NCBI GenBank assembly: GCA_003255065.1
Contig: QAOA01001300.1
Location: forward strand, 635,308-699,307
Length of the DNA stretch: 64,000 bases
Origin: Cercis canadensis
Lineage: Eukaryota; Streptophyta; Magnoliopsida; Fabales; Fabaceae
Reading direction: 5' to 3'
The position numbers were made by a program, and so were the translations under genes. The notes beneath the pieces are model-generated. The model did no database searches and was not told the DNA's origin. It saw only the letters and a list, made by a program, of their open reading frames with translations. Positions within the stretch are counted from its first letter, which is position 1, and every line of letters begins with the position of its first letter. Below are positions 12,816-26,157 of the stretch, one piece after another.

Positions 12816-15800
12816 GAAATGATGAGAGAGAATTCTCAGAGAGCTTGTGGGTTGGAAACTGGAAAGGAAGCGGGAACAAAGGAATGAATGAAATGTGGGT
12901 TTTTATACTCTACAGAGAGAGATTCGTAATGTGAATTTCTTTGAGTTGTGGTTGCTTTGCTTTATGGGGTGGTGTGTGGTGGAAGTCTCAGATATACGGA
13001 GAAAAGAAGAGACTCATAAGTCAGAGGGGGAACTAATTTTTAATACTTTATAAATATGGATATGAATATGAATGAATGAGATTACTAATTAATTCCACAC
13101 ACTTTCTACTATTTCAAATTATTACCCAATCTCATTTTTGGATTTCTACTCGAGTCTTGACCTGGAAATTACCAAACCAATACTATTTCAAAGTGAAAAT
13201 TGAGAGGTTATCTTATGAAACAGGGTTTTATGATTAGTAGATGTAAATTTTGGCTACTTAACAGGGGATTGTGAGCCTCTTCCTAGCTCTTCAAAAGGGT
13301 AAAAGGGAAAAGTGTGAAGTTTGTAACTTTTTCATGAATGGAACTCAAGATCTTTATTTTATCCTAGTAAGTGAAAATTCATTCTCATTTAGGTTAAGCT
13401 TTAATCTGAGTGTTATTGAAGTCTAATGCAAAAGTGTTGCAGGCTTGTTATGGAAATCTTGTTCACAGTAGAATCGAAAAAGAGAAAGGAAAAAAAAACT
13501 ATTATGGTCTAATCTCATTGTGAAGCACATGAAGGCAACTCCAAAGTGGCCCCATACCCATAATTTCATTCATAATTTTATTAGAATGATTGTTATCTAG
13601 ATACGCAAACAATTGGTACAAAGTCTCTATAATGTAATAATAACAGCAACGACAAAAGGGTTTTCACTTTTTAACTTGATGAAATCAATTGGGAGTGGAA
13701 TTAGTGAAAAACGAATGGTGGTCCAATTTGAATTTTAAAAAAGAAAGGGGAAAGTGTAGCGAAGAATCAGTGACATTGAATGATGAGTCGTCAGCGGAGC
13801 ATTGAAACAAGAAACAGGGTGAGAGAGAGAGAAAGACTATTTAGAGAGGCAGAGTCTGTGTTTGGTCAGAGTCTCAGAAGACCTTATGTGCCTTGTGATT
13901 CTGTCTGTCTAATATTTTTTCTTTGATTATTATTTGTTGTGTGCATGCCAATGCCAATGCCAATCTGGCGGGTATGGCATGCTAAATTTTCTACTGATTT
14001 CTGTTTCTATGCAATTTCCTTTCCTTAGTTTGCGTAAGGAATTACACTTTGACATTCAGGAAAAGGTTGCCTCAGGGCTTCCTTTTTGGCTTGCTTCCTT
14101 CGAGTTTCTTTGCTTTACTCTTTCTTGCTTAGGTTTTGGATTGCTTTGCTGGTTGCTTTGGTTTTTCTGAGTTGTGACGCTCTTTTTGACATTTTTTAGT
14201 TTCTTTCCCACTCTTTCTTCTTGTTTTCAACTGGTTTACCTTTCACGTGAAACTTAATTACAACTTAGAACCACTTATTTTGGCTGCTACTATCATTACC
14301 TTATTCCTTCGACATTCCCAGTTATTGCATGCAAGGTTTCAATAATAATGTAGAATTTATTACATCTAAATTAGAAGGTGATACTAAAATAAACCTTTAT
14401 TTTTCATAAAAACTTGTATTTTGGTAAACAACTATATATGAGAGTGAGACTGTGAAAGACTGGAATTCGTTAGGAAAACACAAAAATATTCACAACACAG
14501 AACCAAGTAGCTTGGGTTAGGGCATCTGCACATTCATTTGCTTATCCAAATGCTTGGTGAATTTTACACTACAGGAGCAAAATGGTGGTTAAAAGATCCT
14601 ATATAGAGAGAAGGGATAATAGCACACATCAATTGGTATTTAATTTCAGAAAAAAAATGTTTGCTTATTATTTGATATTTGCATATATTTACAATCATAT
14701 AGAGTTGTCTAGCTAGTTAGAGTTGAATTTAAGATGAAAATTTGAAATAAGGCTACCTAAATTCATATGAAAAAGCAAGGATATGCTTGATAAGATTATT
14801 AATATTAATAGTGAAATGGCTTGTTACATTTTCTTAGCTAGCATAAATAAATATTATAATAATTTCTTATGATGTAATCGATATATTTGCATTTTATAAG
14901 AAATTCAGAAAACTCATTTAGTAGTCAATTACAACTTGGTGTTGAATGATTTGTAATGAACTACCTTGATGCTTAAACCTAACAAGAAAAAGAAAGAAAA
15001 GAATTGTTTGTATTTGCAAAGATTTCTACTAGAATTCTTTGTTGTGAGTAGCATTGTCTATTTCACTAATGCATGTTATAAAACTAATGACTGATCTCCT
15101 TACTAATAACAGCCACTCATTGAAGAGAGATGTGGTTGGCACTTGCCATTTCCCATGACAGGGACTGCAAGAGTATTCAGTTACCTATTCTCACATCCGA
15201 TTAAGGCTATCCACCTCTCCATATAGATTTCTAACCTAATTCATTCCAACAGGGAAACCAAACACATTTATTTATTTCAGTGACTAGTAAATTATATCAA
15301 GAATAATGGATTCTCAAATAAGCAGGGCACAATGCTGTAAGCATGATAGAGAATGGAAGGAACCTTTATCTCTCTCTAGCTACTCTAATCGATAAATTTA
15401 AAAACAACTTCTTATATCCAAAAAAAGAAAAAAACATGTATAGAAAGAAATTCAATGAAAACGATAGAGTTAATTGATTAACTTGATGTACAGAAAGAGG
15501 ATAAGATGCCTAGAATATAAGCTTTCATTAAATTTTGTGACGCAATTATGCAATCAAATTAAGAATATGATATGATCAGAATAAGGTGTCTTGCTTTTGC
15601 CTAAAAACACCATGTGAATTAACCTAGCTAGCTATATAATCTTCTTAAGCACCGACCACGTGTGCCATTTACAACCATCCGATTATTTGATTGGCCATTT
15701 GGATTTACCATGGCCCACGTTCAGTACTCTCTCCAATTCTTAATTAATTGAATAATATGTATTATTATTCTTAAGCTAAGATTAGATGAACTTTCTTAGT

Positions 15801-17165
15801 GTTGAGGGAAATTATAACAAAATTGTACGCTTCTTTTGTAGTCAAAAAGTTCACTTATAGAAAATCACCCTTTTGAATTCCTTAGAGTGTGAATGATGCC
15901 AAGGGAACATTCAATGATAAGAGCCGTTTGTGGAGGACACTATGATTGCCAAGAAGACTAGGTAACCAAGAAAATGTGGAGTGGTGTGCTAACTGACTAA
16001 GAGACTTTAATTAAACAATTTAACATTCTTGCCAAACAACCCACTAGATTAAAGTGATTATAGAATGTGCAACATAGACTATTATAATTAATTTGATAAA
16101 CTGGTTATATATATATGTTCTGCTATCACATTCTTTTTGTGAATGGCTTTTGCTTTGGGGACAAGTGTTTGGTGTTTAGGACAAAGGATAAAATCATGTG
16201 TGCTTGGATTTTAGTGGACTTGTAACTAATGAAAGATTGACCTTTAAGGATAAGGCGACAATAAAACGTACTTTTGTGCTTGGATTCTCATACGCCCCAA
16301 TTTTAAAGAATAGTCATAATATGTACGATCATGTTTTTAAGACAATATTTAAATTCAATAGTGAAATTTTCTGAACTAAAATGTACCCATTTATATCATT
16401 ATACACAATGTTATGTAGGTATCATTATTTTTTTAAAAAAATAATGTTATTTATAAATCACTTATTATCTTTAGCTGGGTTAGTAGAAGAATAATTTTTT
16501 TTTTTTTTTTTGCGTATAGAAGAAAAGTTTAAGAGTGCTAGTTGAACTTAGATATAAATGCTTATGCAAGAATATAAAAGTGAGAGTTGATAAGGATAAT
16601 TTTAATTCTTTTTATGGATGAATGCAGCTCAATGTATTGTTTATTGTTTAAGGTGAAAGACAACCTAAACTAAAGCTGTACTCCAGATGATGGAAATTGG
16701 TAAAACCAGTGGTATAGGAGTAAATAAAAAATCAAACCTTACTAACTAGTAACTATATGTAAATGATACGAAATTACAAATTGATAATTGACTCCCACTT
16801 CCTTTTCTCTTTTTTTTGTTTGTCTTCATGAGAGTCAAATGATAGTGTCATTGTTTTTGATTGGTCTCTGTAATAGGGTATACGGCATACGGGTGGGTCA
16901 GAGGCCCTCAAGCCTTAATCAGTAGGCGATCAAGGCCCCCAACTCCAAGTTCAGGCCCAAAGAGACTTTCTGACCATAATAAATTTAGGTAATGTAATGG
17001 TAAAACTCTTTCTTTGGATCTCCTTCAAACTCATATTCTTAATTAGCTGCTGATTTGTCCACGACACACTTAAGCTACGTAATGATTTAGAATTGGGTGC
17101 AAATTGCAGAGAAATGTTTCAAACCCCTTATAGAATAGGCAGTCAAATATTTGATCAAAACAAAA
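12816..17165. other. Intergenic, AT-rich, no gene seen
   Basis: It spans the VQ promoter and the 3' flank of the minus-strand RLP. I find no exon chain, tRNA or transposon end. Small features are a GAGAGA run near 13820, a TGCCAA triplication near 13950, a poly-T at about 16496-16512, and a promoter-like patch near 15640-15720 with a CACGTG G-box at about 15659 and an inverted CCAAT, but no gene behind it. Confidence 0.65.
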
Positions 17166-20100
17166 TTACGGATTATTTGGTCTGATATTCTGGATTTTGT
17201 ACATAGTATAACTAATGATGAGTATGAACTTATCAATAAAACGAAACCAAGCCAAGCGCCATTGAGCATTGATCCAAAGTGTAGTTACCATTGCCAACAG
17301 TATTGTAATATAAGCTCCAAGAAAACTCCAATAAAACGCTACCATATCAACTTGAGTTTCCTCTGGATCTTGTCCATTCAATTTTAATGGATTTGATTCT
17401 GTGGCACCTTCATAGTTCCTCTTAAGGAGTGGTCCGAGAAGAGGATTACCTTTATAGTTGTTCTCGTCAAAGTTTGCAAATTGTCCTGTATTAGGTGGCT
17501 TTCCAGACAGGTTATTGTATGACACATTGAAAATAGCCAAATAGTGCAATTGGGACAGTTCACTAGGTATCTCACCTCTCAAATTGTTATAGGACAAGTC
17601 AAGGCTTTCTATCTGAGTTAGATTGGCAAAGCTGTTTGGTATAGAACCTGATAAATGATTATGCGAGAGGTTCAGGGCGTGAATTTGTGGCAGGTTTCCA
17701 ATTTGTGGAGGGATCAACCCACCTAGTTGATTGCATGACAAATCCAATCCAGCCATATGCTCTAGGATCTTACCTCCATAATAGTAATAATTATTCTTAG
17801 TTCTAAATTCCACTTCCACTTGCATTTCACCTCCCAACAAGCTTATTATCATAGGATCTTCCAATTTCACACTAAAATTGAGGCTGGCATTCTCTATGGA
17901 CATTGGCCAAGGGAGTTCACCTAAACCTGGGATTTGGAATTTTGAATCATTATCATCATATCCCACCATTCCAAATGACAAATTTATGAAGCATGATGGT
18001 ATTGATCCATTGAACCAGTTGCGTGAGAGGTCCATAATGCTCACACTTTTCATTTGACACAATTGAATTGGAATTTGCCCCTCTAATTGATTCCCTGCTA
18101 ATAGAAGAACTCGCAATTCTGACAACTTATTGATCCAATGGGGAATACTACCAGAAAAATTGTTCCTCCTTAAGTCAAGTATTACTAGCAAACAATGTGG
18201 AGGGTATTGAGCCTGTGAGAGCATTCTTTTGCAAATACAAAAACTTTAAGGATGGGATATTAAGATATGGGACTGACCCAGATAACCTGTTAGAAGAAAG
18301 ATCCAAAATCTCAAGATATGTCATGTTGAAAAGTCCAATAGGTATCTCACCTTGTAATTGATTTTCTGCCATGAGAAGGACCTTGAGAGATAAGCACCTC
18401 CCAATTGAACTAGGAATTCTGCCTGAAACTGAGTTGTTGGATATGTCTAGTACGCATAAGTTAGTATAATTACCCAGTAATTACCCAGTTCCTCTTCAAC
18501 TGTCCCATTGAAATTGTTATTATTGAGATACAACCAGAGCAATTGAGTCCATTTTGAAGATTTAGGAAGTACTTGCCCTTGAAGAAAATTGTTGGACAGC
18601 TTCAAGAATCGCAAGGAAACACAACCAATGGTCAATTCTTTCGGTAACTCTCCTGAAAAGTTGTTGTAGGACAAATCCAAGTACTTTAAATCTTTCATCT
18701 CACCAATTGATGATGGTATGTTTCCCTGAAAGTTGTTCATAGACAGGTTCATATATATAATGTTCGGAAAGATAATACCAATATTTGTTGGCAGCAAACC
18801 CCCAATCCTGTTGTCTGATATATCCAGGTATTGCATTTCTTGTTCAGAGGAAGACAACTGAAAATTTCCCCCAAATGAGTTGTTCCGTAAATTAAAACCT
18901 TCTAGGTTGGTGTTATTATCCACCAACCAACTAGGGAATGGCCCAACCATTTTGTTGTGAGAGAGGTCAATAAATCGCAAACCATGTTGATACACAAGGA
19001 AACTGGGAACAGCACTTCTTCCCTTCATGTTCAGGTTGCATCTTCTTAAAATGAGGGATTCCAATTGAAATGTAGGATACCATAGTGTATTTTCGGTTTC
19101 AACTTGTAATTTACTACTTTCTGATGAAAAATGAAGAACCTCGAGCTTGGAGTGGTTAGCCAAAGTGCTGAGTGAAAATATTCCTTCAATGGAATTCCCA
19201 AAGAGAGATAAGTAAGCAAGGGATGTGAGATTGCTAATGAAGGATGGAAAATTGCCACTCAAGGAATTATTTGAGAGATCAAGAACTCGGAGATTCGTTA
19301 AGTTGCTTAGACACTCAGGAAGTGGACCACTAAACATATTTTGGCTAAGATCCAGCTCAACAAGGTTCTTCATTTCACATAGTCCTGCCAGAATTAATTA
19401 ATACATTAAGGTTCAATTGTTCATATTATGAGTCTTGGCAATCTAAGAATTAGAATAAACCATGATACTTTGCCAGCATATATAATATTATATGCCATGA
19501 AGCATTTATGGAATCATCTATTATATTTTGCAATATGTAAATTATAAGTACTTCAGTTTGGTACCTTGAGCTGCAGGGAGTGTGCCATTCAATTGGTTAC
19601 CGCTGATGTCTAACATTTTCAAGTTTCTCAAATTCTCAAGATCTGCAATAACGAGCACAACTTAAAGATTAAATGAGGGTTTTATATAACTGGAGCCTTT
19701 GGATTGTTCTCCTTTATAGTTTTTAATTTATCTTTTCTCAAGTATAATTTAGAAACTATCAAGGTTGCATGCAAAATAATTAATAAAACAAATTGGTAAT
19801 CATATATGATAGATAGTAAGAATGAAAAGGGTAAATACCTTGGGCATCTAAAGTGCCATTAAGCCGATTATCACCCAGGTCCAGCATTTGTAATCTACTA
19901 AAATTTGCAAAGTCTACTCCAAGAAAACATTACAAAGAAAAAGAATATGTTTTCAGAGAGTAAGCTATATTTGATCTCTCATGGTTAATTGTAGTGCAAA
20001 AAATGAAAGTGTAAGCCTATAAAGGTACATGCCTTGAGCAGAGAAAACACCTTCAAAGTGGTTACAATCGAGCTTCAAAGTCGTTAATGATGTTAGACTA

Positions 20101-21772
20101 TTCAACCTTGACACGATGCTGTAGTTTAGCCTATTATTAGTAAGGAGTAAGGTCTGCAACTTCTTCAAACTTGGAAACCCTTCAAAATATTGGTAAGTAT
20201 ATATGAGTATGCCAGTTTTTCTAACATCCAAACAAAGATAGTACTTCTGTGTGCCTTTTTTACTATTTTAAAACAAAAGAGAATAAAATAATCAAAATCT
20301 TTTACACTTAAATAATTTCATTTAATTATAAAATAACCACTAAAGAAAGGATAAGTACCTTCTGCATCTACAAACCCGTTGAGTTTATTATAGCGTAGGT
20401 CTAATATTTCCAATCTATTAAAATTTGCAAAATCTGTTTCAAGGAAACGAATATAAAGTAAAGATCAATATAGTTTTATACCAGAGATGGAACAATCAGA
20501 ATATGGTTAATTTGATCTATCGCAATTACTTCTAAAAGGAGAAAGAAAATATAACATAATGTGTGGTACATGCCTTGAGCAGAGAAAGAACCTTCGATTA
20601 GGTTTGAACCAAGCTTCAAAGTCTTTAATGATGTTAAAGCACTCAAACTTGATAAGATGCTGACATTTAGCCTATTTTCATTCAAGTCTATGGTCTCCAA
20701 CAATTTCAAACTTGAAAATCCTTCAAAACATGTAGAGCAATGAGTATTTTCAATTTAGGAAACATTTCAAAACAAGTATGAATCATGCAAATTTTTTCCG
20801 ACATTCAAACAAAGAGAGTAGTTTCATGCACTTTTCTTCTTTTTTTTCCTCTAAAAATCAAATTAAATATTAATGATAAGAATAAGTTAAGTACCTTTGG
20901 CATCTAGAATAATCCCATCAAGTCGATTATCGCTTAGGTCCAATATTTTCAATCTTGTAAAATTTGTCAGATCTATTCTAGTGAATATTTTTATCAGAGA
21001 GGATAATAATCAAGGACTGGTTTTGATCAAATTGCTATTGATTGTAACTAGAAAAAGAACTAAAAGTTACTTGCCTTGTGCAGAGATAGAACCTTCGATC
21101 CCGTTTGCACGAAGCCTCAAAATCCTTAATGATTTCAAAGCATTCAAACTTGATAAAATGCTGTTGTTTAGCCTATTTTTAGTAAGGTCCAAGGTCTCCA
21201 ACTTTTTCAGACTTGGAAATCCTTCAAAAGATGCAGATTGATAAATTCAATAGTTTAGATTTATTAAACATTTAAAGACAAGACAAGTACAAATTATGCC
21301 ACTTTTTCTAACATCCAAACAAATTAAAAGATATATAGTTAAATGCTGTAACTCAATGTAAGGAAGAAGTACACCATAAACCAAGTATTTGGGCTAATGT
21401 ACCTTCATTGCCAATCCATCCTTCGTATAAATTGCTAGATAGGTCTAGGTTCAACAACTCTTCAAATGGGCTAAAGAGAGAAACATTTAGTATCACATGT
21501 TTCTCATAGTCTTCAAATCCATAGAGGGATAACTCGGTTACGTGCCCGGTTAAGTTATTGCATTTGACTCGCTTCCAAACACAATAATTGCTTGCTCTAT
21601 CATCAATCCATGAAGCCAATTCAGTTTCAAAATCCCCATCTGCTGATACAAAGAAGGCCTTGATCTCCAGCAGCCCCATTCGTTCCTCTTCTAAGCAGCT
21701 TTTACATACCTGCAATTGCACCACCATCATGGACATACATAACAGGAAATAAACAAGCAGAGACAACTTCAT
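17166..21772 (-). pseudogene. LRR receptor-like protein, nine exons, two frame lesions (RLP-A)
   Basis: Exons on the minus strand: 21403-21772, 21075-21221, 20895-20972, 20574-20720, 20359-20433, 20033-20179, 19839-19913, 19565-19642 and 17166-19384; all internal junctions are phase 1. Exon 1 has a signal peptide and an LRR N-cap. Exons 2-8 each add one or two LRRs. The last exon carries most LRRs, an island region, a transmembrane segment (ITILLAMVTTLWI) and a short basic tail. Family role: plasma-membrane ectodomain that senses ligands and works with SOBIR1/BAK1-type kinases. Two frame changes lie in the last exon. The first is an 11-bp tandem duplication at 18468-18489, which brings a stop within a few codons. 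The second, near 18190, returns the reading to the original frame. LRR homology is good on both sides and between them. The N-cap Cys pair reads YC instead of CC (SNYCVW). Without the lesions the model would be about 1111 residues. Either a recent pseudogene or sequence error. Confidence 0.85.
18468..18489. repeat. 11-bp tandem duplication inside RLP-A
   Basis: AATTACCCAGT is present twice head to tail (18468-18478 and 18479-18489). One copy alone would give the usual LRR reading ELGNYTNLCVLDIS; two copies shift the frame. Confidence 0.92.
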
Positions 21773-24700
21773 TTCTGAGATATATACTAATGTACAATGT
21801 ACATCAAGTCTTCTACATTACTCTTCTTCTCGGGTCCTTTTATATATAGATTTACACACATGTGATTTGGGATTAATTCATGTTTAGTGGTTAAGTAACT
21901 AATTATATACCAAAGCCTTCTACTATGCTTCTAGTTAACATTGACTGTTTAAAGTCGTCCATGCATTATGGAACTTGACTTGACTTTGAAATGAGAAGTT
22001 TAAGAAAGTTGTGTAACTTGATAGACATTTTATTGATGCATGAATTTTTATGTCGCGGTGTAAACCCTAGATTTTTTCACAAGATTTTTTGATGCATCTT
22101 CCTACTTGAAAATTGAGTAACTTTACTATATATGCATGTAGTGCACTGCTGAAAGAGAACATATTTAACATTTTTTTCCTTCAAAAAATTGAACTTGAGA
22201 TGATGGTATTTTTTTCTTCCCCTTTCATCTTAAGGAAAATAAGAGATTTAAGATTATTTTGTATAAGCCAGCCACAGCACAAAAATTTAAGGGGTGTGCC
22301 TGCCAGAGGTGTAAGTAGCAAGTGGAAGATGGATAAACTGGAAAGTTAAGATGCAACTTATTTTACACTTGTTTGGTATAAGAAATTTTTTCTTAAAAAA
22401 ATGTTGAATATGATATGCATCTAGTTTTTCACTTTATTACTAATATGAGTGATAGGTTATGTAAAATAATTAGATTGTAGAAACACCTTTCTTTATTTTT
22501 TTAATTTTACCTAATGTTCTTTCTTGTTTGTAATAGTTTTACGTGAATAATAACCAATTAAGCAGCTATGCTGGACTCTTTTTTTTTCACCGCCTGGTTT
22601 TCATTACTATCTGGTCCCCTAAATAGCATAAAGAATGAGAACGAAACTGTTTCCTGTATAAATTATAAAACATGAACCTATACAATCATCAATACAAATA
22701 AAGAAAACCAAGCTAAGCGCCTGCTTTTCTTCTCTTTCATTGGAAATAGGGGCTGCAATTCATATAACGTGTTGGTGTTGAAATGGAATTAAAAATCAAA
22801 TGTTTATTATTTATTAATATCCTAATCCACGGTCAATTTTTTCCAAAATTGCTCTGCATAATTCAAAGTATATATATATAGTGGAACTACGAGATACATG
22901 TATCAGTTTTAATTGGGGAACGTTAGACATAAACCCACTCCAACTATCTCTATTAATGGGGGAATGTTGGACATACACCCACTCCAACAATCTCTTTTAA
23001 TGGACATATACCCACTCCAATTCTCACTAATGGGGCTTTATTTTTGTTCCTAAAGTTTCATTATATTGTGAATTTTTTATTATTCCACTTTGGAGGTTTT
23101 TCCTCATTTTAGATTATAAAGGTTGGAATCCTAGCACCTTCTGTGGAGACAAGAATGAAAAATATCTTTTGCATATAGTTTTTTAATTATACCGACAACT
23201 TCCCTTCTCTTCAGTATATGATGGATGACCCATTTCATAGTTTCTCCTTTTTCTATTTTTGACAAAACTACATTAACAATTAACATATGGTCGAAAAAGG
23301 AAAATTGGAAGGGGAGAACCGACAACTATCTATGGGTAATGGGGAACACCCATTCATTCTTCCTTGTTTATCTATTAAGCTCACTCATACGTCGTCTATA
23401 TTAATTTGACTTCGAGGATAAGCATATAAGCATTAATTTTGTTGTTGAAGTGTTTCTTCAAAGCGTATTCCCTCTACTTCATTTTCCAATATATAGATCT
23501 GTTAGAAAATCTCTGATCCAATGACTTGAAAATTGGATGGTGTCACACATAATGCTTCAGAGTACATCTAGCGTAAAGAAACCCGCTACCCAAAAAAAAC
23601 TTCTCAAGAAACTATGAAAATCATGTGGAATATAGATGTTCTTCCTCCTGAGATGACCTATAATGGCATTGGAAAGGTCACGCTAATCTTTCAACTATTG
23701 GGAATTGGAATCGCATCGAGGAAAATTACATTCTGCAAACCAATAATTAGCATAAGTAATTAAAGTGTCCATGACACAATTTACCTCCATGGAGATCAAT
23801 GAGAACTTGAAAAATATCTCTCAAATAACTCGGACATTCTACATTAATTTTTCTATCTTCATCAGATACAACGTATCATTTTCACAAAAGGGTGCCTTCT
23901 TCATAAATAAAGAAGCGATGAATACTCCAAGTTAAGAAGTGATCAAATATGAAAATATATTGCGAAATCAAGCTTCGAGATATATCAATATTGCGACATT
24001 AATATCTCTCGAAATTCTCAAAGATTGAAGATGAAGTTGAGAGAAAAAAATGAAGAAGGAGGAAAGAGAAAAAAGAAAGGGCCTTTAATTAATGGAGAAA
24101 ATTTATCTAGCTTGGTAAGTGAGTGAAATGTTGTATTTGTGAGCAATCCTGGCCTCTCCTTGTTGCTAATAACCTGATTGCGCCTTTCTCTCTTTGTCAA
24201 CCATGTGAGCCCTTAAAAGGGAGAAAAACAAAATAACCCATTGGGGAGGGAGATGAGGAAAGTTGATTTTGTGACAAGTTTTTCCACCAGTGGGGAAGCC
24301 AATCAAGGACCGTCGATTTTGGCATGTCTCAAACACCAACGATCCCCAACTCCATTATTGCATCCCAGTCTTGTCATACTCTTCCTGCCTCTGTCTCCTT
24401 GTATTTATTCCATTAAAACACTTGAGGTTGAAAACAAACACGTACAAATCCCAACGCCTCAATTTGAACCTGCACACCTCTGACTTGCTAAGAATCTCAA
24501 AATAGTTGGAAACATAAATAAATTTAGCAGTGATAACAGTAATAACAAAATAGCAGATGATTTATACTGAAGAAATTAATAAAGCTTCAATGGTCTATTT
24601 TCTATTCATTCTTCCACAGGTTTGATAATTGATACCTGGCAGAACTATTACAGATGCAAACATCAGATAAACAGCACCAACAGAAAAACACAACCTAATT

Positions 24701-24803
24701 AGTGCAAAATTTGAACATTCATCTGGATGACCAACAACTAATTTACCCGACCATACGTTAAACAAAAGCATACATACATACTATACATTCTCTACTATGG
24801 GGA
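21773..24803. other. Intergenic between divergent RLP remnants
   Basis: This is the upstream region of RLP-A followed by AT-rich DNA. A degenerate three-unit repeat sits at about 22915-23035. I find no exon chain; short open frames here have no recognisable domain. Confidence 0.6.
22915..23035. repeat. Degenerate tandem repeat, three units
   Basis: Three decayed copies follow one another, each with a core like ACATA-ACCCACTCCAA followed by TCTC and TTAATGG or CTAATGG. The first two units are about 45 bp, the third is shorter. Confidence 0.75.
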
Positions 24804-25157
24804 ATGATGGTTGTGGTTCTGACGCAGGGATGCAGCTGCTGCAGAGAAAAGGAGAGGATGGGTCTGCTGGAAATTAAGGCCTTCCTTAACTCACAAGGTG
24901 TGAGTTTCTCCTATGGTGCTGAATCCTTGGTGGAAAATAGAGCAGCCAATTGTTGTGTCTGGAGTAGTGTCAAATGCAGTCCCTCAACAGGGCATGTAAT
25001 AGAGCTATTCCTTGCTGGTTTATCTGCGCCAGATCTCATAACCTTCAGTGAGGTCTTCGGGCTTTTACGCTAAATCTTTCTATATTTCATCCTTTTCATG
25101 AATTACTCAGCCTTGACTTATCCTATAACTTATTTGCTGCTGGGATTGAGAATCAAG
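24804..25157 (+). pseudogene. Orphan first exon of an LRR receptor-like protein
   Basis: The sequence reads as an RLP exon 1: a hydrophobic end of a signal peptide, EKERMGLLEIKAF, the N-cap pair NCCVW, and TGHVIEL. The frame then breaks near 25070. The expected continuation (LNLSIFHPFHELLSLDLSYN) lies in another frame, one base missing, and ends at a normal-looking donor AATCAAG/GT at 25157-25158. No following LRR exon is found before the next gene at 26158, so this is a lone exon left by duplication or deletion in the cluster. Confidence 0.8.
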
Positions 25158-25186
25158 GTACCCTTTACCTTATGTTTCGTTTGAAA

Positions 25187-25224
<38 letters not shown>

Positions 25225-26157
25225 NTGTTTTGGAAATTTGCAAGAATACTTTTAGCATATATTTTTTGAAAAAAAAAAAAGGAAAACAATATAGGCTAAG
25301 AAATATTTATTCAAGTGTACAAGTCTCCTTATATATTGTATCTTTCAAAAACAACTTGATTATGGCTAAAAGAATAAGTCATTCTAAAGTTTGAAACTTG
25401 TCTTATATATAGTTTTTTTCTGTTTTCTATGATGACATTAAAGGATAACTGGGAAGCAGATTAGAGTAATAAATTTTTTCTCCAGAAATTTCAAGCACCA
25501 TTATGAAATATTATTTTCCAAGCTACTATGCTAGTGTCCAAATAAAGGAAGAACTTGCAATTATCTAAAGCAGCAAGAACTGAAAAAGACAAGCACAAAA
25601 TCTCCCAGTAAGTAGAATGCACTGGCTTGAAAGCAGAAGCTTCCACAAAGGAGTAGGTTTATACATCTAAATGATGTATAATAATTGCTACATTCTAATT
25701 AAATTAATTAACCATTACAGTTCTTGCTGAGCTTTAGTTTGTGGATAGGTTGGAAACGAGGACTTACTAATTCTTCAGCCAATGAACCATTTTGATTGTG
25801 CCCTTATTGTCATTAATTTCATCATTCTTAACAAGACTACTACCATAACCTATGAAAAATGATAATTAATTAAATTCACTTACAATAAGGTCAAAAGGTA
25901 CAAATTAAAAAATACCTATCGGACAAGTTGCTTATGAATTAGTCATTTTGGGATTAAAATATTTGTGGAAGTGGGAGACAAGGGTAAATGTATGACAATA
26001 ACATAACCCAGATATAATATATAACAGACAATATAGGATCAAAGTATGAGCTACATTAAACTGTATATCTTCCGATGTCTGTGTCTAAATAGCTGGGTTT
26101 ACATATCATTGAGTAAACTTAAGCCTTTGAGTTTTGTAATTATAATATAATTATAGG
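25158..26157. other. Intergenic, promoter side of RLP-B
   Basis: Holds a long poly-T (about 25191-25224) ending in an N at 25225, then AT-rich DNA up to the RLP-B start. No exon is seen. Confidence 0.6.

Noticed and set aside
15640-15720. Orphan promoter with G-box and CCAAT
   Set aside because: No gene or transcript evidence follows; single motifs are common by chance in 4 kb.
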